A model generated the notes under the pieces. It was given only the letters and a program-made list of their open reading frames with translations. It was not told the DNA's origin and searched no databases. Positions 28,118 to 41,831 of a stretch of 64,000 nt of DNA are shown one piece after another. The stretch's first letter is position 1. Each line of letters opens with the position of its first letter. Made by a program: the position numbers and the translations under genes. Origin of the DNA: Eledone cirrhosa (taxonomy: Eukaryota; Mollusca; Cephalopoda; Octopoda; Eledonidae); NCBI GenBank assembly GCA_964016885.1, contig OZ024744.1:24226798-24290797 (forward strand), read 5' to 3'.

Positions 28118-29238
28118 ACGGACTCGTATTAACCGCAGCTGAATCTTATAAAACAACTCGTTTTAACAACAGTTGAATCTTCAGATAAAACTCGTTTTAA
28201 CAACAGATGATTCTCAAGAACTGACTCGTTTTAACAACAGTTGAATCTTAAGATAAAACTCGTTTTAACAACAGTTGAATCTTAAGAACTGACTCGTATT
28301 AACAACAGTTCAACCTTAAGAACTGACTCGTTTTAACAACTGTTGAATCTTCAAATAAAACTCGTTTTAACAACAGTTGAATCTTAAGAATTGACTCGTT
28401 TTAACAACAATTAAATCTTAAGACAAAACCCGTTTTAACAACAGTTGAATCTTAAGAACTGGCTCGTTTTAACAACAGTTGAATCTTCAAATAAACCTCG
28501 TTTTAACAACAGTTGCATCTTAAGAACTGGCTCGTTTAAACAACAGTTGAATCTTAAGATAAAACCCGTTTTAACAACAGTTGAATCTTAAGAACTGACT
28601 CGTTTTAACAACAGTTGAATCTTCAAATAAAACTCGTTTTAACAACAGTTGAATCTTAAGAACTGACTCGTTTCAACAACAGTTCAACCTTAAGAACTGA
28701 CTCGTTTTAACAACAGTTGAATCTTCAAATAAAACTCGTTTTAACAACAGTTGAATCTTAAGAATTGACTCGTTTTAACAACAGTTGAATCTTAAGACAA
28801 AACCCGTTTTAACAACAGTTTAATCTTAAGAACTGACTCGTTTTAACAACAGTTGAATCTTAAGATAAAACTAGTTTTAACAACAGTTGAATCTTAAGAA
28901 CTGACTCGTTTTATCAACAGTTGAATCTTAAGATAAACTCGTTTTAACAACAGTTGAATCTTAAGAACTGACTCGTTTTAACAACAGTTCAACCTTAAGA
29001 ACTGACTCGTTTTAACAACAGTTGAATCTTCAAATAAAACTCGTTTTAACAACAGTTGAATCTTAAGAACTGACTCGTTTTAACAACAGCTGAATCTTAA
29101 GATAAAACTCGTATTAACAACAGTTGAATCTTAAGAACTGACTCGTTTTAACAACAGTTGAATCTTAAGAACTGACTCGTTTTATAAACAGTTCAACCTC
29201 AAGAACTGACTCGTTTTAACAACAGTTGAATCTTAAAA
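28118..29238 (+). repeat. Most truncated 2,379-bp HOR unit (1,121 bp)
   Basis: Only 33 monomers separate the two markers. The break is at 28,461, where an AACTGG tail is joined to a canonical CTCGTTTTAAC monomer. Immediately right of it the sequence follows 24,927 onward at offset 3,534. A further 68-bp loss (two monomers, including the AAGTACTG one) near 28,957 brings the offset to 3,466 by the next marker. The start of this unit and the one at 24,927 thus share a breakpoint. Confidence 0.78.
28455..28479 (+). other. Second AACTGG/canonical hybrid junction
   Basis: The AACTGG tail (GG at 28,461) is followed by CTCGTTTTAAC rather than the usual CTCGTTTAAAC. The monomers to the right are the same as at 24,927, while the left flank differs: here it is the CAATTAAATC and AAGACAAAACCC part of the 2,379-bp HOR. 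A shared right side with different left sides suggests that one junction was copied from the other by exchange or conversion. Confidence 0.72.
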
Positions 29239-30711
29239 ACGGACTCGTTTTAACCGCAGCTGAATCTTATAAAACAACTCGTTTTAACAACAGTTGAATC
29301 TTCAGATAAAACTCGTTTTAACAACAGATGATTCTCAAGAACTGACTCGTTTTAACAACAGTTGAATCTTAAGATAAAACTCGTTTTAACAACAGTTGAA
29401 TCTTAAGAACTGACTCGTATTAACAACAGTTCAACCTTAAGAACTGACTCGTTTTAACAACTGTTGAATCTTCAAATAAAACTCGTTTTAACAACAGTTG
29501 AATCTTAAGAATTGACTCGTTTTAACAACAATTAAATCTTAAGACAAAACCCGTTTTAACAACAGTTGAATCTTAAGAACTGACTCGTTTTAACAACAGT
29601 TGAATCTTAAGATAAAATTCGTTTTAACAACAGTTGAATCTTAAGAACTAATTCGTTTTAACAACAGTTCAAACTTAAGAACAGACTCGTATTAACAACA
29701 GTTGAATCTTATTATAAAACTCATTTTAACAACAGTTCAACCTTAAGAACTGACTCGTTTTAACAACAGTTGAATCTTCAAATAAACCTCGTTTTAACAA
29801 CAGTTGCATCTTAAGAACTGGCTCGTTTAAACAACAGTTGAATCTTAAGATAAAACTCGTTTTAACAACAGTTGAATCTTAAGAACTGACTCGTTTTAAC
29901 AACAGTTGAATCTTCAAATAAAACTCGTTTTAACAACAGTTGAATCTTAAGAACTGACTCGTTTTAACAACAGTTCAACCTTAAGAACTGACTCGTTTTA
30001 ACAACAGTTGAATCTTCAAATAAAACTCGTTTTAACAACAGTTGAATCTTAAGATAAACCTCGTTTTAACAACAGTTGCATCTTAAGAACTGGCTCGTTT
30101 AAACAACAGTTGAATCTTAAGGGCTGATTCGTTTTAACAACAGATGAATCTTAAGATAAACCTCGTTTTAACAACAGTTGCATCTTAAGAACTGGCTCGT
30201 TTAAACAACAGTTGAATCTTAAGATAAAACACGTTTTAACAACAGTTGAATCTTAAGAACTGAGTCGTTTTAACAACAGTTGAATCTTAAGAACTGATTC
30301 GTTTTAACAACAGTTCAAACTTAAGAACAGACTCGTATTAACAACAGTTGAATCTTATTATAAAACTCATTTTAACAACAGTTCAACCTTAAGAACTGAC
30401 TCGTTTTAACAACAGTTGAATCTTCAAATAAACCTCGTTTTAACAACAGTTGCATCTTAAGAACTGGCTCGTTTAAACAACAGTTGAATCTTAAGATAAA
30501 ACTCGTTTTAACAACAGTTGAATCTTAAGAACTGACTCGTTTTAACAACAGTTGAATCTTCAAATAAAACTCGTTTTAACAACAGTTGAATCTTAAGAAC
30601 TGACTCATTTTAACAACAGTTGAATCTTAAGATAAAATTCGTTTTAACAACAGTTGAATCTTAAGAACTAATTCGTTTTAACAACAGTTCAAACTTAAGA
30701 ACAGACTCGTA

Positions 30712-33514
30712 TTAACAACAGTTGAATCTTATTATAAAACTCATTTTAACAACAGTTCAACCTTAAGAACTGACTCGTTTTAACCACAGTTGAATCTTCA
30801 AATAAACCTCGTTTTAACAACAGTTGCATCTTAAGAACTGGCTCGTTTAAACAACAGTTGAATCTTAAGATAAAACCCGTTTTAACAACAGTTGAATCTT
30901 AAGAACTGACTCGTTTTAACAACAGTTGAATCTTCAAATAAAACTCGTTTTAACAACAGTTGAATCTTAAGAACTGACTCGTTTTAACAACAGTTCAACC
31001 TTAAAACTGACTCGTTTTAACAACAGTTGAATCTTCAAATAAAACTCGTTTTAACAACAGTTGAATCTTAAGAATTGACTCGTTTTAACAACAGTTGAAT
31101 CTTAAGACAAAACCCGTTTTAACAACAGTTGAATCTTAAGAACTGACTCTTTTAACAACAGTTGAATCTTAAGATAAAACTAGTTTTAACAACAGTTGAA
31201 TCTTAAGAACTGACTCGTTTTATCAACAGTTGAATCTTAAGATAAACTCGTTTTAACAACAGTTGAATCTTAAGTACTGACTCGTTTTAACAACAGTTGA
31301 ATCTTCAAATAAAACTCGTTTTAACAACAGTTGAATCTTAAGAACTGACTCGTTTTAACAACAGTTCAACCTTAAGAACTGACTCGTTTTAACAACAGTT
31401 GAATCTTCAAATAAAACTCGTTTTAACAACAGTTGAATCTTAAGAACTGACTCGTTTTAACAACAGCTGAATCTTAAGATAAAACTCGTATTAACAACAG
31501 TTGAATCTTAAGAACTGACTCGTTTTAACAACAGTTGAATCTTAAGAACTGACTCGTTTTATAAACAGTTCAACCTCAAGAACTGACTCGTTTTAACAAC
31601 AGTTGAATCTTAAAAACGGACTCGTTTTAACCGCAGCTGAATCTTATAAAACAACTCGTTTTAACAACAGTTGAATCTTCAGATAAAACTCGTTTTAACA
31701 ACAGATGATTCTCAAGAACTGACTCGTTTTAACAACAGTTGAATCTTAAGATAAAACTCGTTTTAACAACAGTTGAATCTTAAGAACTGACTCGTATTAA
31801 CAACAGTTCAACCTTAAGAACTGACTCGTTTTAACAACTGTTGAATCTTCAAATAAAACTCGTTTTAACAACAGTTGAATCTTAAGAATTGACTCGTTTT
31901 AACGACAATTAAATCTTAAGACAAAACCCGTTTTAACAACAGTTAAATCTTAAGAACTGACTCGTTTTAACAACAGTTGAATCTTAAGATAAAATTCGTT
32001 TTAACAACAGTTGAATCTTAAGAACTAATTCGTTTTAACAACAGTTCAAACTTAAGAACAGACTCGTATTAACAACAGTTGAATCTTATTATAAAACTCA
32101 TTTTAACAACAGTTCAACCTTAAGAACTGACTCGTTTTAACAACAGTTGAATCTTCAAATAAACCTCGTTTTAACAACAGTTGCATCTTAAGAACTGGCT
32201 CGTTTAAACAACAGTTGAATCTTAAGATAAAACTCGTTTTAACAACAGTTGAATCTTAAGAACTGACTCGTTTTAACAACAGTTGAATCTTCAAATAAAA
32301 CTCGTTTTAACAACAGTTGAATCTTAAGAACTGACTCGTTTTAACAACAGTTCAACCTTAAGAACTGACTCGTTTTAACAACAGTTGAATCTTCAAATAA
32401 AACTCGTTTTAACAACAGTTGAATCTTAAGATAAACCTCGTTTTAACAACAGTTGAATCTTAAGAATTGACTCGTTTTAACAACAGTTGAATCTTAAGAC
32501 AAAACCCGTTTTAACAACAGTTGAATCTTAAGAACTGACTCGTTTTAACAACAGTTGAATCTTAAGATAAAACTCGTTTTAACAACAGTTGAATCTTAAG
32601 AACTGACTCGTTTTATCAACAGTTGAATCTTAAGATAAACTCGTTTTAACAACAGTTGAATCTTAAGAACTGACTCGTTTTAACAACAATTGAATATTAA
32701 AAACTGACTAGTTTTAACCGCAGCTGAATCTTATAATACAACTCGTTTTAACAACAGTTGAATCTTCAGATAAAACTCGTTTTAACAACAGATGATTCTC
32801 AAGAACTGACTCGTTTTAACAACAGTTGAATCTTAAGATAAAACTCGTTTTAACAACAGTTGAATCTTAAGAACTGACTCGTATTAACAACAATTGAATC
32901 TTAAGATAACATTCGTTTTAACAACAGTTGCATCTTAAGAACTGACTCGTTTTAACGACAGTTGAATCTTAAGATAAACCTCGTTTTAACAACGGTTGAA
33001 TCTTAAGAACTGACTCGTTTTATCAACAGTTCAACCTTAAGAACTGACTCATTTTAACAACAGTTGAATCCTCAAATAAAACTCGTTTTAACAACAGTTG
33101 AATGTTAAGAACTGATTCGTTTTAACAACAGCTGAATCTTAAGATAAACTCGTTTTAACAACAGTTGAATCTTAAGATAAACCTCGTTTTAACAACAGTT
33201 TAATCTTAAGAACTGACTCGTTATAACAACAGTTGAATCTTAAGATAAAATTCGTTTTAACAACAGTTGAATCTTAAGAGCTGATTCGTTTTAACAACAG
33301 TTCAAACTTAAGAACTGACTCGTTTTAACAACAGTTGAATCTTAAGATAAAACTCGTTTTAACAACAGTTGAATCTTAAGAACTGACTCGTTTTAACAAC
33401 AGTTGAATCTTAAGAACTGACTCGTTTTAACAACAGTTGAATCTTATGATAAAACCCATTTTAACAACAGTTGAATCTTAAGATTTAACTAGTTTTAACA
33501 ACAGTTGAATCTTA
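30712..33514 (+). repeat. Second copy of the 8.56-kb-spaced composite block
   Basis: This is the partner of 22,150-24,926. It keeps one monomer that the other copy lost (near 32,838) and carries the two single-base deletions near 31,003 and 31,148, so neither copy is a simple parent of the other. Private substitutions include CAACAATTGAATATTAAAAAC near 32,686 and CTCGTTATAACAACAG near 33,219. From about 32,450 it is the old-type island, matching 23,890-24,926. Confidence 0.85.
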
Positions 33515-36300
33515 AGAACTGATTCGTTTTAACAACAGTTCAAACTTAAGAACTGACTCGTATAAAGAACAGTTGAATCTTATTATAAAACTCATTTTAA
33601 CAACAGTTGAATCTTAAGAACTGATTCGTTTTAACAACAGATGAATCTTAAGATAAACCTCGTTTTAACAACAATTGCATCTTAAGAACTGGCTCGTTTA
33701 AACAACAGTTGAATCTTAAGATAAAACACGTTTTAACAACAGTTGAATCTTAAGAACTGAGTCGTTTTAACAACAGTTGAATCTTAAGATAAACTCGTTT
33801 TAACAACAGTTGAATCTTAAGAACTGACTCGTTTTAACAACAGCTGAATCTTAAGATAAAAGTCGTTTTAACAACAGTTGAATCTTAAGAACTGACTCGT
33901 TTTAACAACAGTTCAACCTTAAGAACTGACTCGTTTTAACAACTGTTGAATCTTCAAATAAAACTCGTTTTAACAACAGTTGAATCTTAAGAACAGACTC
34001 GTATTAACAACAGTTGAATCTTATTATAAAACTCATTTTAACAACAGTTCAACCTTAAGAACTGACTCGTTTTAACAACAGTTAAATCTTCAAATAAACC
34101 TCGTTTTAACAACAGTTGCATCTTAAGAACTGGCTCGTTTAAACAACAGTTGAATCTTAAGATAAAACTCGTTTTAACAACAGTTGAATCTTAAGAACTG
34201 ACTCGTTTTAACAACAGTTGAATCTTCAAATAAAACTCGTTTTAACAACAGTTGAATCTTAAGAACTGACTCATTTTAACAACAGTTGAATCTTAAGATA
34301 AAATTCGTTTTAACAACAGTTGAATCTTAAGAACTAATTCGTTTTAACAACAGTTCAAACTTAAGAACAGACTCGTATTAACAACAGTTGAATCTTATTA
34401 TAAAACTCATTTTAACAACAGTTCAACCTTAAGAACTGACTCGTTTTAACAACAGTTGAATCTTTAAATAAACCTCGTTTTAACAACAGTTGCATCTTAA
34501 GAACTGGCTCGTTTAAACAACAGTTGAATCTTATGATAAAACTCGTTTTAACAACAGTTGAATCTTAAGAACTGACTCGTTTTAACAACAGTTGAATCTT
34601 CAAATAAAACTCGTTTTAACAACAGTTGAATCTTAAGAACTGACTCGTTTTAACAACAGTTCAACCTTAAGAACTGACTCGTTTTAACAACAGTTGAATC
34701 TTCAAATAAAACTCGTTTTAACAACAGTTGAATCTTAAGAACTGACTCGTTTTAACAACAGCTGAATCTTAAGATAAAACTCGTTTTAACAACAGTTGAA
34801 TCTTAAGAACTGACTCGTTTTATAAACAGTTCAACCTTAAGAACTGACTCGTTTTAACAACAGTTGAATCTTAAAAACGGACTCGTTTTAACCGCAGCTG
34901 AATCTTATAATACAACTCGTTTTAACAACAGTTGAATCTTCAGATAAAACTCGTTTTAACAACAGATGATTCTCAAGAACTGACTCGTTTTAACAACAGT
35001 TGAATCTTAAGATAAAACTCGTTTTAACAACAGTTGAATCTTAAGAACTGACTCGTATTAACAACAATTGAATCTTAAGATAACATTCGTTTTAACAACA
35101 GTTGCATCTTAAGAACTGACTCGTTTTAACGACAGTTGAATCTTAAGATAAACCTCGTTTTAACAACGGTTGAATCTTAAGAACTGACTCGTTTTAACAA
35201 CAGTTGAATCTTCAAATAAAACTCGTTTTAACAACAGTTGAATGTTAAGAACTGATTCGTTTTAACAACAGCTGAATCTTAAGATAAACTCGTTTTAACA
35301 ACAGTTGAATCTTAAGATAAACCTCGTTTTAACAACAGTTTAATCTTAAGAACAGACTCGTTTTAACAACAGTTGAATCTTAAGATAAAATTCGTTTTAA
35401 CAACAGTTGAATCTTAAGAACTGATTCGTTTTAACAACAGTTCAAACTTAAGAACTGACTCGTTTTAACAACAGTTGAATCTTAAGATAAAACTCGTTTT
35501 AACAACAGTTGAATCTTAAGAACTGATTCGTATTAACAACAGTTGAATATTAAGATAAAACTCGTTTTAACAACAGTTAAATCTTAAGAACTGACTCGTT
35601 TTAACAACAGTTGAATCTTAAGATAAAACTCGTTTTAACAACAGTTGAATCTTAAGAACTGTCTCGTTTTAACAACAGTTGAATCTTAAGAACTTACTCG
35701 TTTTAACAACAGTTGAATCTTATGATAAAACTCATTTTAACAACAGTTGAATCTTAAGATAAAACTCGTTTTAACAACAGTTGAATCTTAAGAACTGACT
35801 CGTTTTAACAACAGTTGAATCTTAAGATAAAACTCGTTTTAACAACAGTTGAATCTTAAGAACTGACTCGTTTTAACAACAGTTGAATCTTAAGAACTAA
35901 CTCGTTTTAACAACAGTTGAATATTAAGAACTGATTCGTTTTAACAGCAGTTGAATCTTAATATAAAACTCATTTTAACAACAGTTGAATCTTAAGATAA
36001 AACTTGTTTTAACAACAGTTGAATCTTAAGAACTGACTCGTTTTAATAACAGTTGAATCTTAAGATAGAACTCGTTTTAACAACAGTTGAATCTTAAGAA
36101 CTGACTCGTTTTATCAACAGTTCAACCTTAAGAACTGACTCATTTTAACAACAGTTGAATCTTCAAATAAAACTCGTTTTAACAACAGTTGAATGTTAAG
36201 AACTGAATCGTTTTAACAACAGCTGAATCTTAAGATAAACTCGTTTTAACAACAGTTGAATCTTAAGATAAACCTCGTTTTAACAACAGTTGAATCTTAA
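33515..36300 (+). repeat. Transition zone between two HOR domains
   Basis: This region is a mosaic. Around 33,990-34,800 it uses the variants of the 2,379-bp HOR (ACAGACTCGTATTAAC, TTATTATAAAACTC, TTCAAATAAACC, AACTGG with CTCGTTTAAAC). It repeats the ACGGACTCG marker at 34,877, 3,261 bp after the last. From about 34,940 to 35,500 it is old-type (GATAACATTCG, CGACAG, CAACGG, AGTTTAATC). From about 35,650 it shows the first variants of the right-hand HOR: AACTGTCTCG, AACTTACTCG, CAGCAGTTG, TTAATATAAAACTC and AAGATAGAACTCG. No period of its own is evident. Confidence 0.65.
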
Positions 36301-39300
36301 GAACTGACTCATTTTAACAACAGTTGAATCTTAAGATAAAACATCATTTTAACAACAGTTGAATCTTAAGAACTGACTCGTTTTAACAACAATTTAACCT
36401 TAAGAACTGACTCGTTTTAACAACAGTTGAATCTTAAGAACTGACTCGTTTTAACAACAGTTGAATCTTCAAATAAAACTCGTTTTAACAACAGTTGAAT
36501 CTTAAGAACTGACTCGATTTAACAACAGTTGAGTCTTAAGATAAAACTCGTTTTAACAACAGTTGAATCTTAAGAACTGACTCGTTTTAACAACAGCTGA
36601 ATCTTAAGATAAAACTCGTTTTAACAACAGTTGAATCTTAAGAACTGACTCGTTTTAACAACAGTTCAACCTTAAGAACTGACTCGTTTTAACAACTGTT
36701 GAATATTCAAATAAAACTCGTTTTAACAACAGTTGAATCTTAAGAATTGACTCGTTTTAACAACAATTAAATCTTAAGACAAAACCCGTTTTAACAACAG
36801 TTGAATCTTAAGAACTGACTCGTTTTAACAACAGTTGAATCTTAAGATAAAATTCGTTTTAACAACAGTTGAATCTTAAGAACTGATTCGTTTTAACAAC
36901 AGTTCAAACTTAAGAACAGACTCGTTTTAACAACAGTTGAATCTTCAAATAAAACTCGTTTTAACAACAGTTGAATCTTAAGAATTGACTCGTTTTAACA
37001 ACAGTTGAATCTTAAGACAAAACCCGTTTTAACAACAGTTGAATCTTAAGAACTGACTCGTTTTAACAACAGTTGAATCTTAAGATAAAACTCGTTTTAA
37101 CAACAGTTGAATCTTAAGGACTGACTCGTTTTAACAACAGTTGAATCTTAAGATAAACTCGTTTTAACAACAGTTGAATTTTAAGAACTGACTCGTTTTA
37201 ACAACAGCTGAATCTTAAGATAAAACTCGTATTAACAACAGTTGCATCTTAAGAACTGACTCGTTTTAACAACAGTTGAATCTTAAGAACTGACTCGTTT
37301 TATAAACAGTTCAACCTTAGGAACTGACTCGTTTTAACAACAGTTGAATCTTAAAAACTGACTCGTTTTAACCGCAGCTGAATCTTATAATACAACTCGT
37401 TTTAACAACAGTTGAATCTTCAGATAAAACCCGTTTTAACAACAGATGATTCTCAAGAACTGACTCGTTTTAACAACAGTTGAATCTTAAGATAAAACTC
37501 GTTTTAGCAACAGTTGAATCTTAAGAACTGACTCGTAATAACAACAATTGAATCTTAAGATAACATTCGTTTTAACAACAGTTGCGTCTTAAGAACTGAC
37601 TCGTTTTAACGACAGTTGAATCTTAAGATAAACCTCGTTTTAACAACGGTTGAATCTTAAGAACTGACTCGTTTTATCAACAGTTCAACCTTAAGAACTG
37701 ACTCATTTTAACAACAGTTGAATCTTCAAATAAAACTCGTTTTAACAACAGTTGAATGTTAAGAACTGATTCGTTTTAACAACAGCTGAATCTTAAGATA
37801 AACTCGTTTTAACAACAGTTGAATCTTAAGATAAACCTCGTTTTAACAACAGTTTAATCTTAAGAACTGACTCGTTTTAACAACAGTTGAATCTTAAGAT
37901 AAAATTCGTTTTAACAACAGTTGAATCTTAAGAACTGATTCGTTTTAACAACAGTTCAAACTTAAGAACTGACTCGTTTTAACAACAGTTGAATCTTAAG
38001 AACTGTCTCGTTTTAACAACAGTTGAGTCTTAAGAACTTACTCGTTTTAACAACAGTTGAATCTTATGATAAAACTCATTTTAACAACAGTTGAATCTTA
38101 AGATAAAACTCGTTTTAACAACAGTTGAATCTTAAGAACTGACTCGTTTTAACAACAGTTGAATCTTAAGATAAAACTCGTTTTAACAGCAGTTGAATCT
38201 TAAGAACTGACTCGTTTTAACAACAGTTGAATCTTAAGAACTGACTCGTTTTATAAACAGTTCAACCTTAAGAACTGACTCGTTTTAACAACAGTTGAAT
38301 ATTAAGAACTGATTCGTTTTAACAGCAGTTGAATCTTAATATAAAACTCGTTTTAACAACAGTTGAATCTTAAGAACTGACTCGTTTTAATAACAGTTGA
38401 ATCTTAAGATAGAACTCGTTTTAACAACAGTTGAATCTTAAGAACTGACTCGTTTTAACAACAGCTGAATTTTAAGATAAAACTCGTTTTAACAACAGTT
38501 GAATCTTAATAACTGACTTGTTTTATCAACAGTTCAACCTTAAGAACTGACTCATTTTAACAACAGTTGAATCTTCAAATAAAACTCGTTTTAACAACAG
38601 TTGAATGTTAAGAACTGAATCGTTTTAACAACAGCTGAATCTTAAGATAAACTCGTTTTAACAACAGTTGAATCTTAAGATAAACCTCGTTTTAACAACA
38701 GTTTAATCTTAAGAACTGAATCGTTTTAACAACAGTTGAATCTTAAGATAAAATCCGTTTTAACAATAGTTGAATCTTAAGAACTGATTCGTTTTAACAA
38801 CAGTTCAAACTTAAGAACTGACTCGTTTTAACAACAGCTGAATCTTAAGATGAAACTCGTTTTAACAACAGTTGAATCTTAAGAACTGACTCATTTTAAC
38901 AACAGTTGAATCTTAAGATAAAATTTCATTTTAACAACAGTTGAATCTTGAAATAAAACTCGTTTTAACAACAGTTGAATCTTAAGAACTGACTCGTTTT
39001 AACAACAGTTGAATCTTAAGAACTGACTCGTTTTAACAACAATTCAACCTTAAGAACTGACTCGTTTTAACAACAGTTGAATCTTAAGAACTGACTCGTT
39101 TTAACAACAGTTGAATCTTCAAATAAAACTCGTTTTAACAACAGTTGAATCTTAAGAACTGACTCGTTTTAACAACAGTTGAGTCTTAAGATAAAACTCG
39201 TTTTAACAACAGTTGAATCTTAAGAACTGACTCGTTTTAACAACAGCTGAATCTTAAGATAAAACTCGTTTTAACAACAGTTGAATCTTAAGAACTGACT

Positions 39301-41831
39301 CGTTTTAAAAACAGTTCAACCTTAAGAACTGACTCGTTTTAACAACTGTTGAATCTTCAAATAAAACTCGTTTTAACAACAGTTGAATCTTAAGAATTGA
39401 CTCGTTTTAACAACAATTAAATCTTAAGAACTGATTCGTTTTAACAACAGTTGAGTCTTAAGATAAAACTCGTTTTAACAACAGTTGAATCTTAAGTACT
39501 GACTCGTTTTAACAACAGTTGAATCTTAAGATAAAATTCGTTTTAACAACAGTTAAATCTTAAGAACTGATTCGTTTTAACAACAGTTCAAACTTAAGAA
39601 CAGACTCGTATTAACAACAGTTGAATCTTATTATAAAACTCATTTTAACAACACTTCAACCTTAAGAACTGACTCGTTTTAACAACAGTTGAATCTTCAA
39701 GTAAACCTCGTTTTAACAACAGTTGCATCTTAAGAACTGGCTCGTTTAAACAACAGTTGAATCTTAAGATAAAACTCGTTTTAACAACAGTTGAATCTTA
39801 AGAACTGACTCGTTTTAACAACAGTTGAATCTTCAAATAAAACTCGTTTTAACAACAGTTGAATCTTAAGAACTGACTCGTTTTAACAACAGTTGAATCT
39901 TAAGATAAAACTCGTTTTAACAACAGTTGAATCTTAAGAACTAATTCGTTTTAACAACAGTTCAAACTTAAGAACAGACTCGTATTAACAACTGTTGAAT
40001 CTTATTATAAAACTCATTTTAACAACAGTTCAACCTTAAGAACTGACTCGTTTTAACAACAGTTGAATCTTCAAATAAACCTCGTTTTAACAACAGTTGC
40101 ATCTTAAGAACTGGCTCGTTTAAACAACAGTTGAATCTTAAGATAAAACTCGTTTTAACAACAGTTGAATCTTAAGAACTGACTCGTTTTAACAACAGTT
40201 GAATCTTCAAATAAAACTCGTTTTAACAACAGTTGAATCTTAAGAACTGACTCGTTTTAACAGCAGTCCAACCTTAAGAACTGACTCGTTTTAACAACAG
40301 TTGAATCTTCAAATAAAACTCGTTTTAACAACAGTTGAATCTTAAGAATTGACTCGTTTTAACAACAGTTGAATCTTAAGACAAAACCCGTTTTAACAAC
40401 AGTTGAATCTTAAGAACTGACTCGTTTTAACAACAGTTGAATCTTAAGATAAAACTCGTTTTAACAACAGTTGAATCTTAAGAACTGACTCGTTTTAACA
40501 ACAGTTGAATCTTAAGATAAACTCGTTTTAACAACAGTTGAATTTTAAGAACTGACTCGTTTTAACAACAGCTGCATCTTAAGATAAAACTCGTATTAAC
40601 AACAGTTGAATCATAAGAACTGACTCGTTTTAACAACAGTTGAATCTTAAGAACTGACTCGTTTTATAAACAGTTCAACCTTAAGAACTGACTCGTTTTA
40701 ACAACAGTTGAATCTTAAAAACTGACTCGTTTTAACCGCAGCTGAATCTTATAATACAACTCTTTTTAACAACAGTTGAATCTTCAGATAAAACTCGTTT
40801 TAACAACAGATGATTCTCAAGAACTGACTCGTTTTAACAACAGTTGAATCTTAAGATAAAACTCGTTTTAGCAACAGTTGAATCTTAAGAACTGACTCGT
40901 AATAACAACAATTGAATCTTAAGATAACATTCGTTTTAACAACAGTTGCGTCTTAAGAACTGACTCGTTTTAACGACAGTTGAATCTTAAGATAAACCTC
41001 GTTTTAACAACGGTTGAATCTTAAGAACTGACTCGTTTTATCAACAGTTCAACCTTAAGAACTGACTCATTTTAACAACAGTTAAATCTTCAAATAAAAC
41101 CCGTTTTAACAACAGTTGAATGTTAAGAACTGATTCGTTTTAACAACAGCAGAATCTTAAGAACTGACTCGTTTTAACAACAGTTGAATCTTAAGATAAA
41201 ATTCGTTTTAACAACAGTTGAATCTTAAGAACTGATTCGTTTTAACAACAGTTCAAACTTAAGAACTGACTCGTTTTAACAACAGTTGAATCTTAAGATA
41301 AAACTCGTTTTAACAACAGTTGAATCTTAAGAACTGTCTCGTTTTAACAACAGTTGAATCTTAAGAACTGACTCGTTTTAACAACAGTTGAATCTTAAGA
41401 TAAAACTCGTTTTAACAACAGTTGAATCTTAAGAACTGACTCGTTTTAACAACAGTTGAATCTTAAGATAAAACTCGTTTTAACAACAGTTGAATCTTAA
41501 GAACTGACTCGTTTTAACAACAGTTGAATATTAAGAACTGATTCGTTTTAACAGCAGTTGAATCTTAATATAAAACTCGTTTTAACAACAGTTGAATCTT
41601 AAGATAAACCTCGTTTTAACAACGGTTGAATCTTAAGAACTGACTCGTTTTATCAACAGTTCAACCTTAAGAACTGACTCATTTTAACAACAGTTGAATC
41701 TTCAAATAAAACTCGTTTTAACAACAGTTGAATGTTAAGAACTGATTCGTTTTAACAACAGCTGAATCTTAAGATAAACTCGTTTTAACAACAGTTGAAT
41801 CTTAAGATAAACCTCGTTTTAACAACAGTTT
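36300..41831 (+). repeat. First units of the 3.94-3.98 kb HOR
   Basis: From here the array follows the right-hand HOR. The ACTCGTAATAACAACAATTG variant lies at 37,531 and 40,895 (3,364 bp, 18 monomers short of a full unit), then at 44,871 (3,976 bp). The GATGAAACTCG variant first occurs with TGAAAC at 38,851, and next at 42,827, exactly 3,976 bp later (117 monomers of which two are 33 bp). Near 37,950-38,330 the offset to the next unit is 3,942, because the AAAACTAGTTTT monomer present at 42,301 is lacking here. Confidence 0.82.

Larger units (their letters stand above)
24927..32450 (+). repeat. 2,379-bp higher-order repeat, second run
   Basis: The ACGGACTCG marker appears at 25,773, 28,118, 29,239 and 31,616. 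Intervals are 2,345 bp (one monomer short), 1,121 bp (33 monomers, heavily truncated) and 2,377 bp (a full unit with two single-base deletions, near 31,003 in CCTTAAAACTG and near 31,148 in GACTCTTTTAAC). Variant order within units matches the first run at 15,875-22,128. The one-monomer loss in the 25.8-kb unit is visible near 25,815, where the TTCAGATAAAACTC monomer is absent before CAGATGATTCTC. Confidence 0.88.
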
